A DNA stretch of 64,000 nt, taken from Diaporthe sp. PMI_573 (Eukaryota; Ascomycota; Sordariomycetes; Diaporthales; Diaporthaceae). Positions within the stretch are counted from its first letter, which is position 1. Each line of letters begins with the position of its first letter. The stretch covers positions 62,001-126,000 of the forward strand of contig JAJTUP010000031.1 in assembly GCA_021399435.1 (NCBI GenBank), read 5' to 3'. This document shows, in pieces, positions 11,464 to 22,949 of the stretch. The position numbers were made by a program, and so were the translations under genes. Under the pieces are notes generated by a model. It had not been told where the DNA came from and made no database searches. It saw only the letters and a list, made by a program, of their open reading frames with translations.

Positions 11464-11700
11464 TTAGTGGCAGTTGTGCATGATTCCGCAGGCGAGGCGG
11501 CAGCCGAGCTTCCCCTCCTTGGCAACGTACTTGCACTCATCCCTGACACAAGCCCTGGCGCCCGCGCAGTCTCTGGCCTCCAGGTTGTTGGCCCCGTCAG
11601 AGTCCCTGACGGCAAGGGTGTCTGGGACAGGGTCTGCTGGGGCGGCCGAGACGGTCAAGGCGACCGAGGCGAAGATGGCGAGAAGGGAGGAGAATTGCAT
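11464..11700 (-). CDS. small secreted cysteine-rich protein (six Cys)
   Basis: A single exon of 78 residues. A clear signal peptide (about residues 1-20, ending in a run of small residues before PADP) precedes a short acidic propeptide-like stretch and a compact basic C-terminal domain. The six cysteines are at 45, 51, 56, 67, 71 and 77 (spacing C-x5-C-x4-C-x10-C-x3-C-x5-C), suggesting three disulfides. The spacing does not match the CS-alpha-beta defensin pattern (CxxxC...CxC). I do not recognise the family. Secretion, size and cysteine content fit a fungal effector or antimicrobial-like protein; this is inference. A TATA box lies 187 bp upstream. Confidence 0.85.
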   Translation of the reverse strand: MQFSSLLAIFASVALTVSAAPADPVPDTLAVRDSDGANNLEARDCAGARACVRDECKYVAKEGKLGCRLACGIMHNCH

Positions 11701-11886
11701 TTTGGCTGATGGTTGGTTTTTGAAGTTCCAATTCTGTCAGTGACAAGTATAGCGACCTCCCAGATTTGGTTGCTTACTTCTGGACTGTCTGAATTGTGAG
11801 GATTTGCGTTGGCTGGAGACGTTTGAGTGATGGGTCGACGGGATGATCGATCTTCAACATCAAATTCTCAAGGAGTCTTGATAGTG

Positions 11887-11894
11887 TTTATATA
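11887..11894 (-). promoter_or_regulatory. TATA box of the six-Cys secreted protein gene
   Basis: On the minus strand this reads TATATAAA, a full TATA consensus, 187 bp upstream of the ATG at 11700. The following 5' leader is free of longer open frames. Confidence 0.5.
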
Positions 11895-13729
11895 CCTGTA
11901 TTGACCATTCTAATTCTGTGTTGTTTCCCACGACAGTGGTTGGAATCATCCCAGGAGCTGAAGCCAAGGCCTAGCCAAGGCCTTCCCAAGTGGAGAACAA
12001 AACAGGTCTTGACCTCATTCCGTCGTGCGCTTTTCCTCATGACAATCCGTGTACCAACTCCGCACTGCGACCTTCCGGATATGCAGACGGCCGAGCCACG
12101 AAGGATCTCGAGGATCAAAAATGACCTGGTAACACCAAAGGCTCTCATCAAATGCCCCTCAAATTGCACCGCTGCTAAACCTTGCCCAGCCTCCTGATCA
12201 ACACGAGGCTATCCTAGAGGACGACTATTGGGATTAAGTGAAGGTACAGGGTTACCTGGTGGTGTAGGCACATAGAGAACCTAGCTGTGGCATGTTAGCT
12301 TTTCCGCTCTTTCAAGTAGATTGGCCGAGTTCCGAGTCCCAGGATAACTAACTTCCGCATGCAACAGATGGAACGATTAGAATAATCTCACCCGATTGGG
12401 CTTTGGATAGACAGAATACGATGCTCATCCAGGCTAGAGCCATATTTTGGGTGGCGAGCTGAACATCCAGTCAAGCATAGGATTCCTCATTGCTTGGCTA
12501 TGCCTTCACAGCTACTTGGTCTTCGAACCATTTTCAGCCTTTCGGAGTGGTTGTTCCTGTGTACGTCAAATGCTTATCATTAAGGAGGAAATTGCTTCAA
12601 TGCTAAATCACATAGTCTTTGAGCATTCACCACTGTCTCATGGGACCGCCTACAGCTCGATAAAAAAAGTGTATATACGGATTAGAACCGAAACGACCTA
12701 AATCACATAGCCCAGCCGGATTTGCCGCGCACGAAGCACTATGACGAGACCTTTTGTGAGAGGTGGTGTTCGAAGGGCATGGAGCGCAGCCCCAGCCGCG
12801 GATGGCGGCTCACCACTATCTGCTCGGGTCGGCTGGCTTCTCAGCACCGCATCCCTGGATTTGTCCTGGGCGTACATGCTCGCTCTATCGCGTGATGAAA
12901 ATGACGGCAGCAGCATTGGAGGTCCTTCCGACAAAACGTCTATCCATAATGCAGAGAGCGCCGTTAGCAGTGGTGAAGTGAAGACGGCGCATCGGTCAAT
13001 CACGAGCAACCTGCACAGTTGTAAGATCGTCCTGACGCGGCCGGCACAGTGCATGGTATGCAAGGGAGCAGAAACTGGCTGAGCCTGGCTGGAGAGGCTC
13101 AGAGGTCCATGCTGGTGATCCCCCGCATTTATAAGGACTCCAAGTCGCTCATGCGGCGATGGCTTTTTGAGTGCAGTACTTGCATGCTTGCTAGTCACGA
13201 GTTTCGCGAAGCCAGTAAAGGCAAATGCCAGTACGGTGGTTGCTGATTATTGGAATGATGTCCGTGTTGTACTATTTATTTGTGTACTAATGTTGATGAT
13301 GTCCAAGTCTGGTGGTTTGCTTAACAATGTGAAATGAGAGAAGGGACTGATTCCTGAGTACTGGAACAAGTGACTTCTATAATTCGATAGAAATCAGGGA
13401 ATGTTTTCGTTATGTTGGAAGTAACTTAATCACAGCGGTTACTGTGACGTGAGCCAGTGATTCATTAGGCTCACGTCGTCCTGTCTTCAAATCCACAATT
13501 GTCGTGTTACTTAATGGTGCGATGGCAACCAGTGAATCACTGACATCCGTGAAGGTAATGAGTGACTCGGACAGCCGAACAGATCAATACTTAAACACAC
13601 TGATGCAGCATCAAAATCCCAAGACTTGGAAATCCGACCACCACTCTTCCAATCCACTTCTACCATTGACACAGAACCAAACCACATCTAAACCAAACGT
13701 TTTCAACGACAATTGAACACAAAATCAAG
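11895..13729. other. intergenic, repeat remnant, no gene recognised
   Basis: About 1.8 kb upstream of the CVNH-like gene. Overlapping open frames on both strands at 12700-13200 have no recognisable motif. A 37-bp sequence at 12666-12702 resembles one at 18282-18320 and is listed as a repeat. Confidence 0.5.
12666..12702 (+). repeat. short dispersed repeat, copy 1
   Basis: A segment containing TACGGATTAGAACCGAAAC matches the segment at 18282-18320 (containing CACGGATTAAAAACGAAAC) in the same orientation over about 37 bp. Most of the mismatches that I can align are transitions, as expected for RIP-mutated copies of one element. Confidence 0.4.
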
Positions 13730-14211
13730 ATGAATACCTCCATCATCACCACCATCCTCGTCGCTGCCTTGGCCAGCATCGCCTCTGCCGCCGGCGGATT
13801 CCTCGGTTCCTGCTCGGAGTTCGCAATCACCAACCTCAACGGCGACTCTGGTCGCTCCATGATGCTCCAGGCCAGCTGCAAGGTCGACAACAAGCACAAG
13901 AACTGGTCTCAGCTGGACCTCAACAGCTGCTTCGGCTGGTCTTTGGACAGCTGCGGCTTCACCTACCCTCCTTCGAGCGGCTTCACCAACTCTGTCGGCA
14001 CCTGTCAGAACCACTACACTGGTGGCGAGGAGCACTTTGGCAGCAACTTTGGCTGTTTCGGCCCGTGCAATGGCGGTGGTAGTGTCTACAACGTCTTTGC
14101 TCTGGGTAAGTTCACTTTCCCTTCCTCCTTTGTCCCCCTAAGCCTTTGGTTACTAATACAGGTCACACAGACATGTACATCGGCAACAACAACGGTTACC
14201 TTGTCTGCTGA
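13730..14211 (+). CDS. small secreted cysteine-rich protein, CVNH-like
   Basis: Exons 13730-14105 and 14162-14211 encode 141 residues. The 56-bp intron has a textbook TACTAATACAG 3' end. A signal peptide occupies residues 1-20. The mature part begins GGFLGSCSEF and continues with LQASCK and LDLNSC, the pattern of the cyanovirin-N homology (CVNH) domain, a mannose-binding lectin fold. The second half is Gly/Cys-rich and does not show a clear second CVNH repeat. Eight cysteines (28, 50, 67, 75, 92, 109, 113, 141) could form four disulfides; the last one is the final residue. The likely role is an extracellular carbohydrate-binding or effector-like protein. The gene itself is well supported; the CVNH assignment is moderate. 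Confidence 0.8.
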
Positions 14212-16733
14212 GCTGGGAGTCGTAAATTTCGACAGAGAGGGTTCTATCGGATGGGGGCTGAGTACCTGAGACGGCCACTTTTCTCTTGTGGTTCAGCCTT
14301 GCAAAGGCATGGAGATTAGGCGAGCACGATGTCTTCTGATAACTGACACAACGTAAATCCCACAATCGACTGTTTGTCAGTGACTTACTCGTCCCTCGTG
14401 GTCCCAAGTCGTGACATGACGTTCTGTTCGAATTGATCGGTGTTAGTAGCCACATGCGTACCGATGTGTGACAAATGCCTCACTATTGCCACTCGCAAAC
14501 CAGCAGCTTCATCGGATGTTCTTTGAAACGACAGCATTAAACGATGATACTCACGGGCCCAGAATTCAAGGTCCTGCGCAAAGAAACCCCCAAAGAATCG
14601 GATTTCGTGCGGCCACGATCTCTAAGCACCACATAGGCTTTCGCTCGTGGACTTGCCCATTCCGGATGGATCTACTGCGCACATTCTTTTGTGATAGAGA
14701 GGTTGTCCTTCTGCTTAGAGCTTGATCTGCCCAAGGGCGTGATTTGAGTAGTTACAAAGGTGATGAGATGTTTGCCATCAAGTGTTCGAGTTTATCTTAA
14801 ACCAAGAACAACCTGCCGATCGTAAAGACTCTAGGCTGGAACCCAAGAGATAAGCAACAGACAAGAGCCTCTCCTTCCTTGTCAGCAATTAGTGCCGCTC
14901 CGAGCCATCACAGAATCATGAGTCACTCTCAAACATAGCAGGTCTGGCTGCTATCATCACTCCGCCATCTGGTTAATTGAGTGGGCAGCTGGTTGTCAGC
15001 TGGGCTCAGCTGATAACTACCCCTAGCAGCCAACCACCTATACTGCAGGACGGTGCAACGCAATGAAAGTACTTGCACCCCTGAGCATTCTGCCGCAGTC
15101 CTTTGGAAAAGTCCACTGTGGAACAATATGTGTTCTTTTTCATTCGCTATCTCTTGTAAGGCGAAAAGTCTATGCCATGTCTGTCTCCTCCTCAAACCCA
15201 ACGGACATCAGCGTCTCCAAAGAAAGCTGAATGTCTTCAGCTCCACCACGGTCTGGATGGGAGAGATGTAAGGAAGTCATGAGCTGGCTCAATATTTGAC
15301 AAGGCAGAGGTCAGTCTCGGGCCTCGGACTTACTGGAGCCAATACGATTACCTCGCAACAGCCTCGCCCTGACCACATCTCCAATGGCATTGGCGATGTG
15401 GACCCGGCCGGATGCGTGGTTCTAGAACGTCAGTGCATCAAGCTTGGTGGGATTACGTGGCAACTGCATAAGAAATGCTTTTTTTCTGATATGCGACGTC
15501 CTTTGGGCGGGTATCACTTGCACTATATGTATGCTTATCTGGGTTCTTATTGATGCGAAATTGACATCCGCAGATCATGAGACTTAACAATGGCACCCAG
15601 GGGCGACGGCACCGAACCCCGGCAACCCGATCTGGTGTGGCACGCCGCACAGGCAACTGGGTTCTAAGTCCTTCATTTTGTTTTGTTGGCCTACAGGAAA
15701 GGATCAGTCGAGCACGTCAACGCTGAATAAGCGGTGTATAGGGACCGTTACGCTCTTCCAAGGCCGCTACCGGAATAGGATGCCGTGTGTGCAGCCTCGC
15801 AGCAGGAGTGCTCGCCCGGCATTACCATGATGTGGTATCGAGGCCGCGCGGGCCAATACAAATTATGTAGAATCACGCGCCTCGCTGCTCGAAACTTGAA
15901 AACTTGTAAGCCATGTTCAGCAGAATTTCCCGTTTGTCTCACGCGGTGGCTTCTGTCCCGGCCCGGCACCTTGGCGATATCTTGGGTGCCAACATGAAAG
16001 ATAAGTCATCGTGAATTCTTTCAGCAATTTTGTTCCACCACGTGAGGTTTCGGGCGCATAGAAAAACACAATACACGGCTTGATGAAGTTGCGAGCGTGT
16101 TTGGGCTCCCGAAGTGACAGTATGGGCTCAGATCGCCGTAGCAAGAGGCTAGAACCGATCGACTGTTTATTAAGGCAAACAACTGGATCTCGTTATTTTC
16201 TCCCAATAATCACCTAACCCAGAGATCGTCGGTCAAATACCGACCCGATAGTAACGGCGGACCATTCCTGTCCTCGTCTAGAATTAACCACAGCAAGTTC
16301 CGCTAATCAGGGACGAAAAGTCATACCATCAACCTGGTTTGAATGAGGCGTGTGCTCCACCATGTGGCATAATCCCAGCCAGGTCTTTGTGAAACAATCT
16401 GGTCATTGGCTGACAGTCGCCCCCTTCTTTCGCTGTGAAGACTAAAAGAGTAAGTGGGAGATAACCCTCCGCTGTCACACTTGGACCATGCGGCTTGGCG
16501 TTCCGAGTTTACAAACAGCACAGCGAACGGCTCTGTGCGCTCTGCATGCAGTGGTCTCAACCAGTGGTCCTAATAAATAAATGGAGAAATAAATATGCCA
16601 GCGCTAATATCAACCAGATAGATGGAGTATAAGAAGAGTACCGGAATCCAGGTCGGACAGATAATCTACAGTGCATAGTTGACATCACAACCGGCGATCT
16701 GCGAACATAAACTGGTCCACAAGGAACACCAGG
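14212..16733. other. intergenic, no gene recognised
   Basis: About 2.5 kb between two divergently unrelated plus-strand genes. The open frames are all short and unconvincing. Near the right end, TATAAGA at 16628-16634 (106 bp before the LPMO ATG) and GGCTAG at 16147-16152 (a loose XlnR-type core) may belong to the LPMO promoter. Confidence 0.5.
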
Positions 16734-17648
16734 ATGCCTTCACTCAAATTAGTCGCTGCCACGCTGTGTGGCTTTGCCACAACTGCCCTTGCCCACGGTC
16801 TTGTCTCCGGGTTTGTTACGGATGGCAAGTGGAACCAGGGCTACCTCTGTAAGTTGTTCGCGCTGCCCTCGGTAACGTCGAGTCCTTGACATCATTTTAC
16901 GATCGCTTCGATCAAAGCTTCACCAAACAGCAACTGATCGACGGCCCCTATTCCAGTGGATTACTACTACCTTGTGAAGAATGGCGGTACGATGCCTGCT
17001 ATCGCCGGATGGTAGGCGCTTGAACAACTATCTAGACTTTCAGGCTTCGAGACTTGCTGACACAATTCTAGGTACGAGGAAGCCCTTGACCTCGGTTTTG
17101 TAGAGCCCAACAACTTCGGAACACAAGACATCAACTGCCACAAGAACTCGGCCCCAGGCAGCATCGCTGGCACCGTCAGCGCCGGCGGCACTATCCAGTT
17201 CCAGTGGACCACCTGGCCCCATGGCCTGGGCCCCATGCTCACCTACATAGCGCCCTACAGTGGCTCTCCCTCCTCCATCGACAAGTCCAAGCTCCTCTGG
17301 ACCAAGATCGACGAGGCCGGCATCAACTACAACACTCAGGTCTGGGCTGCGCAGGATATGATCAACAACAACAACACGTGGACCATCACCGTGCCGAAGA
17401 CGCTCAAGGCCGGCAGTTACGTCTTCCGTCACGAGACTATCGCTGCTCACGGCGCGGGATCTGCCAACGGCGCACAAGCGTACCCGTTCTGCATCAATAT
17501 TCAGGTCACCGGCTCGGGCACCAAGGTTCCATCTGGGGGCACCCTCGGTGTGAACCTGTACAAGGCTACCGACCCCGGTATCCTCTTCAACCCTTACACC
17601 ACCATCACTAGCTACAAGATTCCAGGACCTGCGCTCTGGACTGGTTGA
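16734..17648 (+). CDS. AA9 lytic polysaccharide monooxygenase
   Basis: Exons 16734-16848, 16957-17011 and 17072-17648 (introns 108 and 60 bp) encode 248 residues. The signal peptide ends at A20, so the mature protein begins with His21 in HGLVSGF, the N-terminal copper ligand of the histidine brace. The second ligand is H107 in WPHGLGP, and the axial Tyr is Y194 in AQAYPFC. The second-sphere His and Gln are H183 (RHETIAAH) and Q192. AA9 enzymes cleave cellulose or hemicellulose oxidatively using one Cu ion and O2 or H2O2, outside the cell. It is a single-domain form without a CBM. Together with the GH11 and PL3 genes in this window it points to plant-wall degradation. Confidence 0.95.
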
Positions 17649-18606
17649 TGGGGCTTGCTAGTCGATTGACAGCATTGTACATACCTATGTTCTGTTTGCA
17701 TGCTCCTTACTCGAAAGACGGAGCCGACATTGTCTATAACAATCCAACATGCGCAATATTGATCATTGCCAACAAGGTGCACCTCAAATTACAATCGTGA
17801 AACGGGAAACAACCTTCTCGCCATGCCATATTCGTGTTTACGAAGGCCTGGATGCCTGCTGCTATCCGTCGCAAGCAAGTGAAATATCCAGTAGTGACAT
17901 CCCATAACACATCACACATCAGCATGCTCACATGACTATTTACGTGGTGCTGTTTCCCACGAATTGTTTGGGCATTGTTTGCTGTTTAAATCTTGATGTT
18001 GGCCAACATTCAAGTCTACGATCAGACATTTCTCCTCTGCATTGCCTAACATTTCGTAAATGCTCACGCTTCCCTCCTCAATATTCATGGCATTGGTGGC
18101 CCAGCATAAGCAACCGTTGTCTCAACGCCGCTTACGATCTGTGGTGGTTATGCAGTCATCACCGGAGGCGGATCCATCCCACATATTTGCCGCCCGAAAA
18201 AGCTTTGGTTCTCCTTTCTGACGCTGTATAATTGTAGCTTGGGGGGATGATAACGTTAAATATCTAGACATACTGCTTAAGAAGCGTACGTACACGGATT
18301 AAAAACGAAACCACTTAAATGTCTAGGATACAATGTCACACAGTCCTAACTGCTTACGCATAATTCATAGCTGCAGAAGAGTATGTATCACGCTTTACAG
18401 CCTCCAATCACAAAGGCGACGAGTGGGGTTTCAACTTAGCCTGTTCTCCAGTCCCGGTCTTCACGTCATCTCGAGATCGCCCTCCCCTCTACACACTGCT
18501 CACCAACGCAATCTCCATGAATAGCAGCCAAAGCCCTTAGCACGACCACCTGGGCATGCATCACATGAATATCGTGATCTTCTGTGACGCCGTATAAGTG
18601 ACTACC
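17649..18606. other. intergenic with repeat remnant
   Basis: No gene is recognised. The region holds the second copy of the short dispersed repeat at 18282-18320. Confidence 0.5.
18282..18320 (+). repeat. short dispersed repeat, copy 2
   Basis: Partner of the segment at 12666-12702, same orientation, about 5.6 kb away. The shared core is CGGATTA followed by an A-rich stretch, ACGAAAC or CCGAAAC, and CTTAAAT or CCTAAAT. Confidence 0.4.
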
Positions 18607-19987
18607 ATGGTGTCGTCGAGTAGCGCAAACGAACCTCCCGATGGCCCTCCAGGTGGCACGAAAAGGCGGCTCGACATTGTTATTGTATGCATTCAACCTG
18701 AGATCTCATATCGCGTAATCGCTGACTTTACAGGTTGGCGGATCACTCGGTGGCCTTTGCACCGCCCTTGCCCTCAAGTCCCACCCTCAGAGGCACCGGA
18801 TCACGATCCTCGAGCGTAATGAGACGCCTCTCTTACACGACCAAGGCGCTGGCATAGTCGCCGGTGGTGACACTCTCACCTTTTTCAAACGCTATGATCG
18901 GTGTGGAAGACAGTTTGCTGTCTCGTCACAGCGACGCCAATATCTGAACAAGGAAGGGGAAATCATATACACAAAAGACATGGTGCAGAATATGACAAGC
19001 TGGGATCTCGTCTACTACATGCTTCGGGCAAACGTGGACGGTGTAGAAAGCGCGTATTGCGATGTACCCGAGCAACGATCTGAGGACGGAGAAGTGAAAC
19101 ATTTGCATGGGCACAAACTCACGGGTATAAAAGAAGATGGCAGCAAGGTCCAAGTGTCGTATCAAACAGTCGAGGGCCACGAAGGCACACTCGAAGCCGA
19201 CCTTGTCATTGGTGCCGACGGTCCCAGCTCCACGGTACGCAACACCTTCGACCCGACCTTGAAACGCACATATGCCGGATATGTCGCCTTACGAGGAACC
19301 ATCCGCGAAGACGCAGTGACTCCAGCAACCCGCGAAGCCTTCTCCGAACGTTTCACTTTCTTCCATACAACCGGCATCCAAATCCTCGCATACCTGATTC
19401 CCGGCGAGAAAGGCACCCTCGAACCAGGCCAGCGCCTCATCAACTTCGTCTACTACACCAACTTCCCATGCAAATCCCTCGACGAGCCGTCACCCGAACT
19501 GGCCGAGTTATTAACAGATATCGATGGCGTACGCCATCGAATCACGATGCCTCCAGGGAAGACCAATCCTAAAGCCTGGGAAAAGCAACGTGAAATTGCA
19601 AAGAACAAGCTACCGCCCCAGTTTGCTGAGATTGTGCGCGCTACCAAGAAACCTTTCGTGCAGGCAATCACCGACGTGGTCAGCCACGAGAACGAGTTCC
19701 TCGGTGGGAGAGTGATTCTGATTGGAGACGCGCTTGCAGGATTTCGACCTCATACGGTCGCTAGTACGAGTCAGGCTGCGTATGATGCCATGATTCTCGC
19801 AGGCATGATCGAAGGGAAGATTGAGAAGGATGAGTGGAAGAAGCAAACCATGGAATATTCCCGGGTGGTGCAGAAACGCGGAGTTGACATGGGTAATCGC
19901 AGCCAATTCGAGGACCTCCCTGTGGAAGAGATGATCAGAGACCGCAACGTCGCGAGCCAACCGAGGGCAGAAGGTGGATGTATGTAA
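18607..19987 (+). CDS. FAD-dependent monooxygenase, 2,6-dihydroxypyridine 3-monooxygenase type
   Basis: Exons 18607-18684 and 18734-19987 (49-bp intron, phase 0) encode 443 residues. The FAD-binding Rossmann motif GGSLGGL starts at about residue 28 and is created by the splice. The second FAD motif, DLVIGADGPSSTVR, lies near 180, and the third, VILIGDALAGFRPH, near 350, followed by STSQAAYDA. The middle region (YAGYVALRGTI, then FPCKSL) fits the DHPH-type substrate domain. Such flavoproteins hydroxylate aromatic or heteroaromatic rings using NAD(P)H and O2. The real substrate cannot be read from sequence. There is no signal peptide, so it is likely cytosolic. No catabolic operon-like neighbours are present. 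Confidence 0.9.
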
Positions 19988-20410
19988 GATGGCCGGTTGA
20001 TTCGAGCTACAGTACTGTATTTCCATCTAATCAATTGTGAGACGTGCAGCACGCTGTCTCTAGTGCGAGTTTCTCGCAGAGTACCCTTTTCAAATGGACA
20101 CTGGATCTAACGCATCATACATCGGCATCGGGGGCGACGCTTTGCAGGTCGTTTGTGGGACCATCAAGAAACTAACTGCGGCACAGCGATTAGAATACCA
20201 CCAACAGCAGCATCGCCACTTTCCAAGCGTCAACCCGACCTATGAAATGCCTCCCACTCCATCTGCATGTCGGATGCCTTGCATGCTGGGGCAGCACACG
20301 CTGGTTGGCTTGCAATACCAACGGTCTCTTTAAATACTTATTATGGGCGTCTCGCGGTCTGCGTCGTGTTTTGGACTTTTGTAGTTCCTCCAACAACCGA
20401 AAACAGCACA

Positions 20411-20632
20411 ATGGAAATCACAGGCAATGCATTCGTCACTGGTGGAGGTAAGCGCGCGATGAACCCTGATACTCCATTCTACTCTCTGTATGCCAAGCTC
20501 CAGTCACAAGCAAGCGCTAATTCATGGTACAGCGAGTGGTATTGGCAGAGCCTGCTGCATAGCCTTTGCTAAAGAGGGAGCACGGGGATTGGTTGTGGCC
20601 GACATCAACCTGACTTCCTCTCGTGAAGCTTC
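20411..20632 (+). pseudogene. 5' fragment of a short-chain dehydrogenase (SDR)
   Basis: ATG at 20411, exon 20411-20447, an intron 20448-20532 (GTAAGC...GTACAG), then a second exon. The joined reading is a perfect SDR start: NAFVTGG, ASGIGRACCIAFAKEG, then LVVADINL (the acidic residue that ends beta-2). Homology stops at about 20620-20635. From there the same frame runs into non-SDR sequence to a stop at 20801, because the DNA now belongs to a HET gene in another frame. The NAG, catalytic Ser and YxxxK motifs are all missing, so no functional dehydrogenase can be made. Confidence 0.8.
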
Positions 20633-21735
20633 CGGCCAGCACCAAGTACATCATCGAGGATTCAGATTGGAAAACCCGCGGGTGGACGTTCCAAGAGGAG
20701 TTGTGCTCCCAGAGATTGTTGGTGCTTTTGCCATATTGCGCCGTGTTCGCCTGTACATCAACGCTCTGCAGAGAAGATCTTTGCTTCGAGGCTATTTCTA
20801 GTTTTCAGAATGCCCAAGACTCTGAAGACTCCAAGGACTCTCGTGACGGCCTTACCTTACTTTCAGTCACACTTAGAAGTCTAGTGGAAGCTAGCCCTGA
20901 ACGGCAGATCACTGTGTTCCAAGGTCTCGTCAAGCAATACATGCATCGGTCCTTTTCCAATGAAGACGACATAGAGAACGCATTTGCCGGGGTCAGCCGT
21001 ATGCTTCAGCCGGTCATCGGGCCATCATACCATGGGATACCGGAAAGGTACTTTACCGAGATAATTCATGGTTGCTGGTTTTGGGAAACGAGTTTGGTTC
21101 GCCGGACGCCCTGGAATAGCTTCCCATCGTGGTCTTGGGTAGGCTGGATGTACCGTCCTGAACAGACGGAAGTGGGAATCAAAGCGATAGCCGGACAGAG
21201 CACAGTCCTTCAATTTTATCGTTGGGATGCAGGTATCCAGGAATTGGGAGAGTCTTCACCGCACTTGGAGGATTTCAGAGGCGAGCCTCTGTCAGTATTC
21301 ACACACTTTGTCCCAGATGAGGAGAAGATTCGAGCCAAATTTATGGCCCTGAAGGCCAACTGCGATCCTCCAGCACATCTGATCGCATTCACGACAAGTT
21401 GCGCCACTCTGAATCTCCGCGGGCCTCTTTATCAGACGAGCTTTACCACTTCACAGATGATGGGGGAGTATCATGACGTTCACCCCCATACGAGCAAGCG
21501 TCTCACGAGTATTCGACTTCCAAGTGACTTTGTGAAGGACACAGGCAAGGAGCATCTATTCATAATAATCGCCTACGAGAGGAGTTGTGATGCATTCGGA
21601 CTCATGCTTATCGCTCATTCACGATCAAATCCCCAGATCGTGGAGAGAATCAATGTGACGGCACAGAATCGGCTCGTGCGGGCTGACGATTGGGTGCCGT
21701 TGGGGCCGCGGAAGTCTACCTTTATCATGGCGTGA
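20623..21735 (+). pseudogene. 3' part of a HET-domain gene, N-terminus lost
   Basis: The open frame reads as a HET protein from near the end of the HET domain onward: DSDWKTRGWTFQEE matches the closing motif of PF06985, and PSWSWVGWMYRP is the usual downstream Trp-rich motif. The N-terminal HET motifs (SYCWG, WVDxLCIxQD) are absent. The frame has no ATG until 20947, deep inside the conserved region, and upstream lies an SDR 5' end in a different frame. The remaining 370 codons carry no stops, so the truncation is either recent or the tail is kept for another reason. I consider it a truncated relic. Confidence 0.75.
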
Positions 21736-22949
21736 AAATTCAAACAACGGGATACGGACTAGGGTGATAGTTTGGGCATATTTCAACATGTCCAGGCGGT
21801 GGAAGAACTCCTTTGGGAGCGGACTGGCCACGAGCTTCGGAGGCAGTAGGCAGCACTTCCGTGTCCAAAATGCACGACTAGGTACCTCGTCACGCACACG
21901 ATTATGTTTTTGCTGTCTCAATAGAATGCCGAATGCCGTAAGTGTTTATGTTCCACCCTATTTGCAGTAAATAGAGCCACTGGAGCAGTATGACGTCGAA
22001 TTCCGTACCGCGTAGAAACCGCCGCGTCGACTAACTCCAATTTCTATTTTACAAACTGGTTCCATAACCCTATAATCAAGTTTTCAAGATTGAAACACCG
22101 GCTCACATACTCATCTAACTGGCCCATTTGGGCTCCGCAACGTGGCTATGGAGGTCTTGGACATGAAGATTCCAGCGGGGCAAGAGCCGCATCGATATAT
22201 CGGATTCGGCATGGCGAGGGGTCTCGATGCTCTTGGCTCCATTCCGTCGAAAGCCGAAAGAATCTGTGTATTATGCCTGTCCCCCGGCGGCGTTGAGTAG
22301 ATGAACCAGCTCGTGCCAAGACAGTTGTCCCGTCTTGGCTCTTTGGCTCGAGGCTGATCCAGGCGCACAGGTGCGATTCTTGGGATGAATAAGAAAGGCT
22401 GTGCAATGAGCAGCAAGCTTCAGCAGCAAGGAGCGACCATAGCCCATAGATCGCCATATATTTGTCTGACCCGAATTATGACCCATTTTTGCCCAACGGA
22501 AGGACGAGCAGGTGCTCCCAACCTGCTTCGTTGCTCGATGTTCTGGATTTCACGGAAGCTTGTGCGGACACATGATTGACGGGATCGACGTGAAACAGCT
22601 CGTCGGCTGTGGGGCGAAACTTTGTTTTCTGCATGTCAAAACTAGCGAACAACCAAGAGCAACTCAGGGGAATTCATATCTATTTGCTGCTTCCAAGCTA
22701 ACCTAAATCTCGGCATCCCACTAACGCTAAGAAACTTCCAAATGAGCCTCACTCGGCTAGCTTGAAGGAGGCCATCGGGAGAACCTGTAGTACAGCCATC
22801 GGCATCTGGTAGGAAGAGTACGTATGTATATAATTGTCGGCACTGCTGTCCATCATGTTGGACAATTATGTGTATATGATTCAATCCAGTTCATAACTAT
22901 CTTTCTTTCTTTCACTCATTACACTTATATTCTATCCCACACCATCAAA
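21736..22949. other. intergenic, no gene recognised
   Basis: About 1.2 kb upstream of the pectate lyase. Only short frames are present. A TATATAAT element at 22827-22834 is listed separately. Confidence 0.5.
22827..22834 (+). promoter_or_regulatory. candidate TATA box of the pectate lyase gene
   Basis: TATATAAT lies 123 bp upstream of the ATG at 22950, and a pyrimidine-rich CTTTCTTTCTTTC stretch follows at about 22900, a common layout for strongly expressed fungal genes. Confidence 0.4.

Noticed and set aside
8752..11700. RiPP cluster around the UstYa-like gene
   Set aside because: No precursor with repeated cores and KEX2 sites, no second UstY-type gene and no peptidase nearby; the six-Cys protein has no repeats.
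12698..13198. 166-codon minus-strand frame and overlapping plus frame
   Set aside because: No signal peptide, domain or splice partner; both strands are open, as in noncoding GC-balanced DNA.
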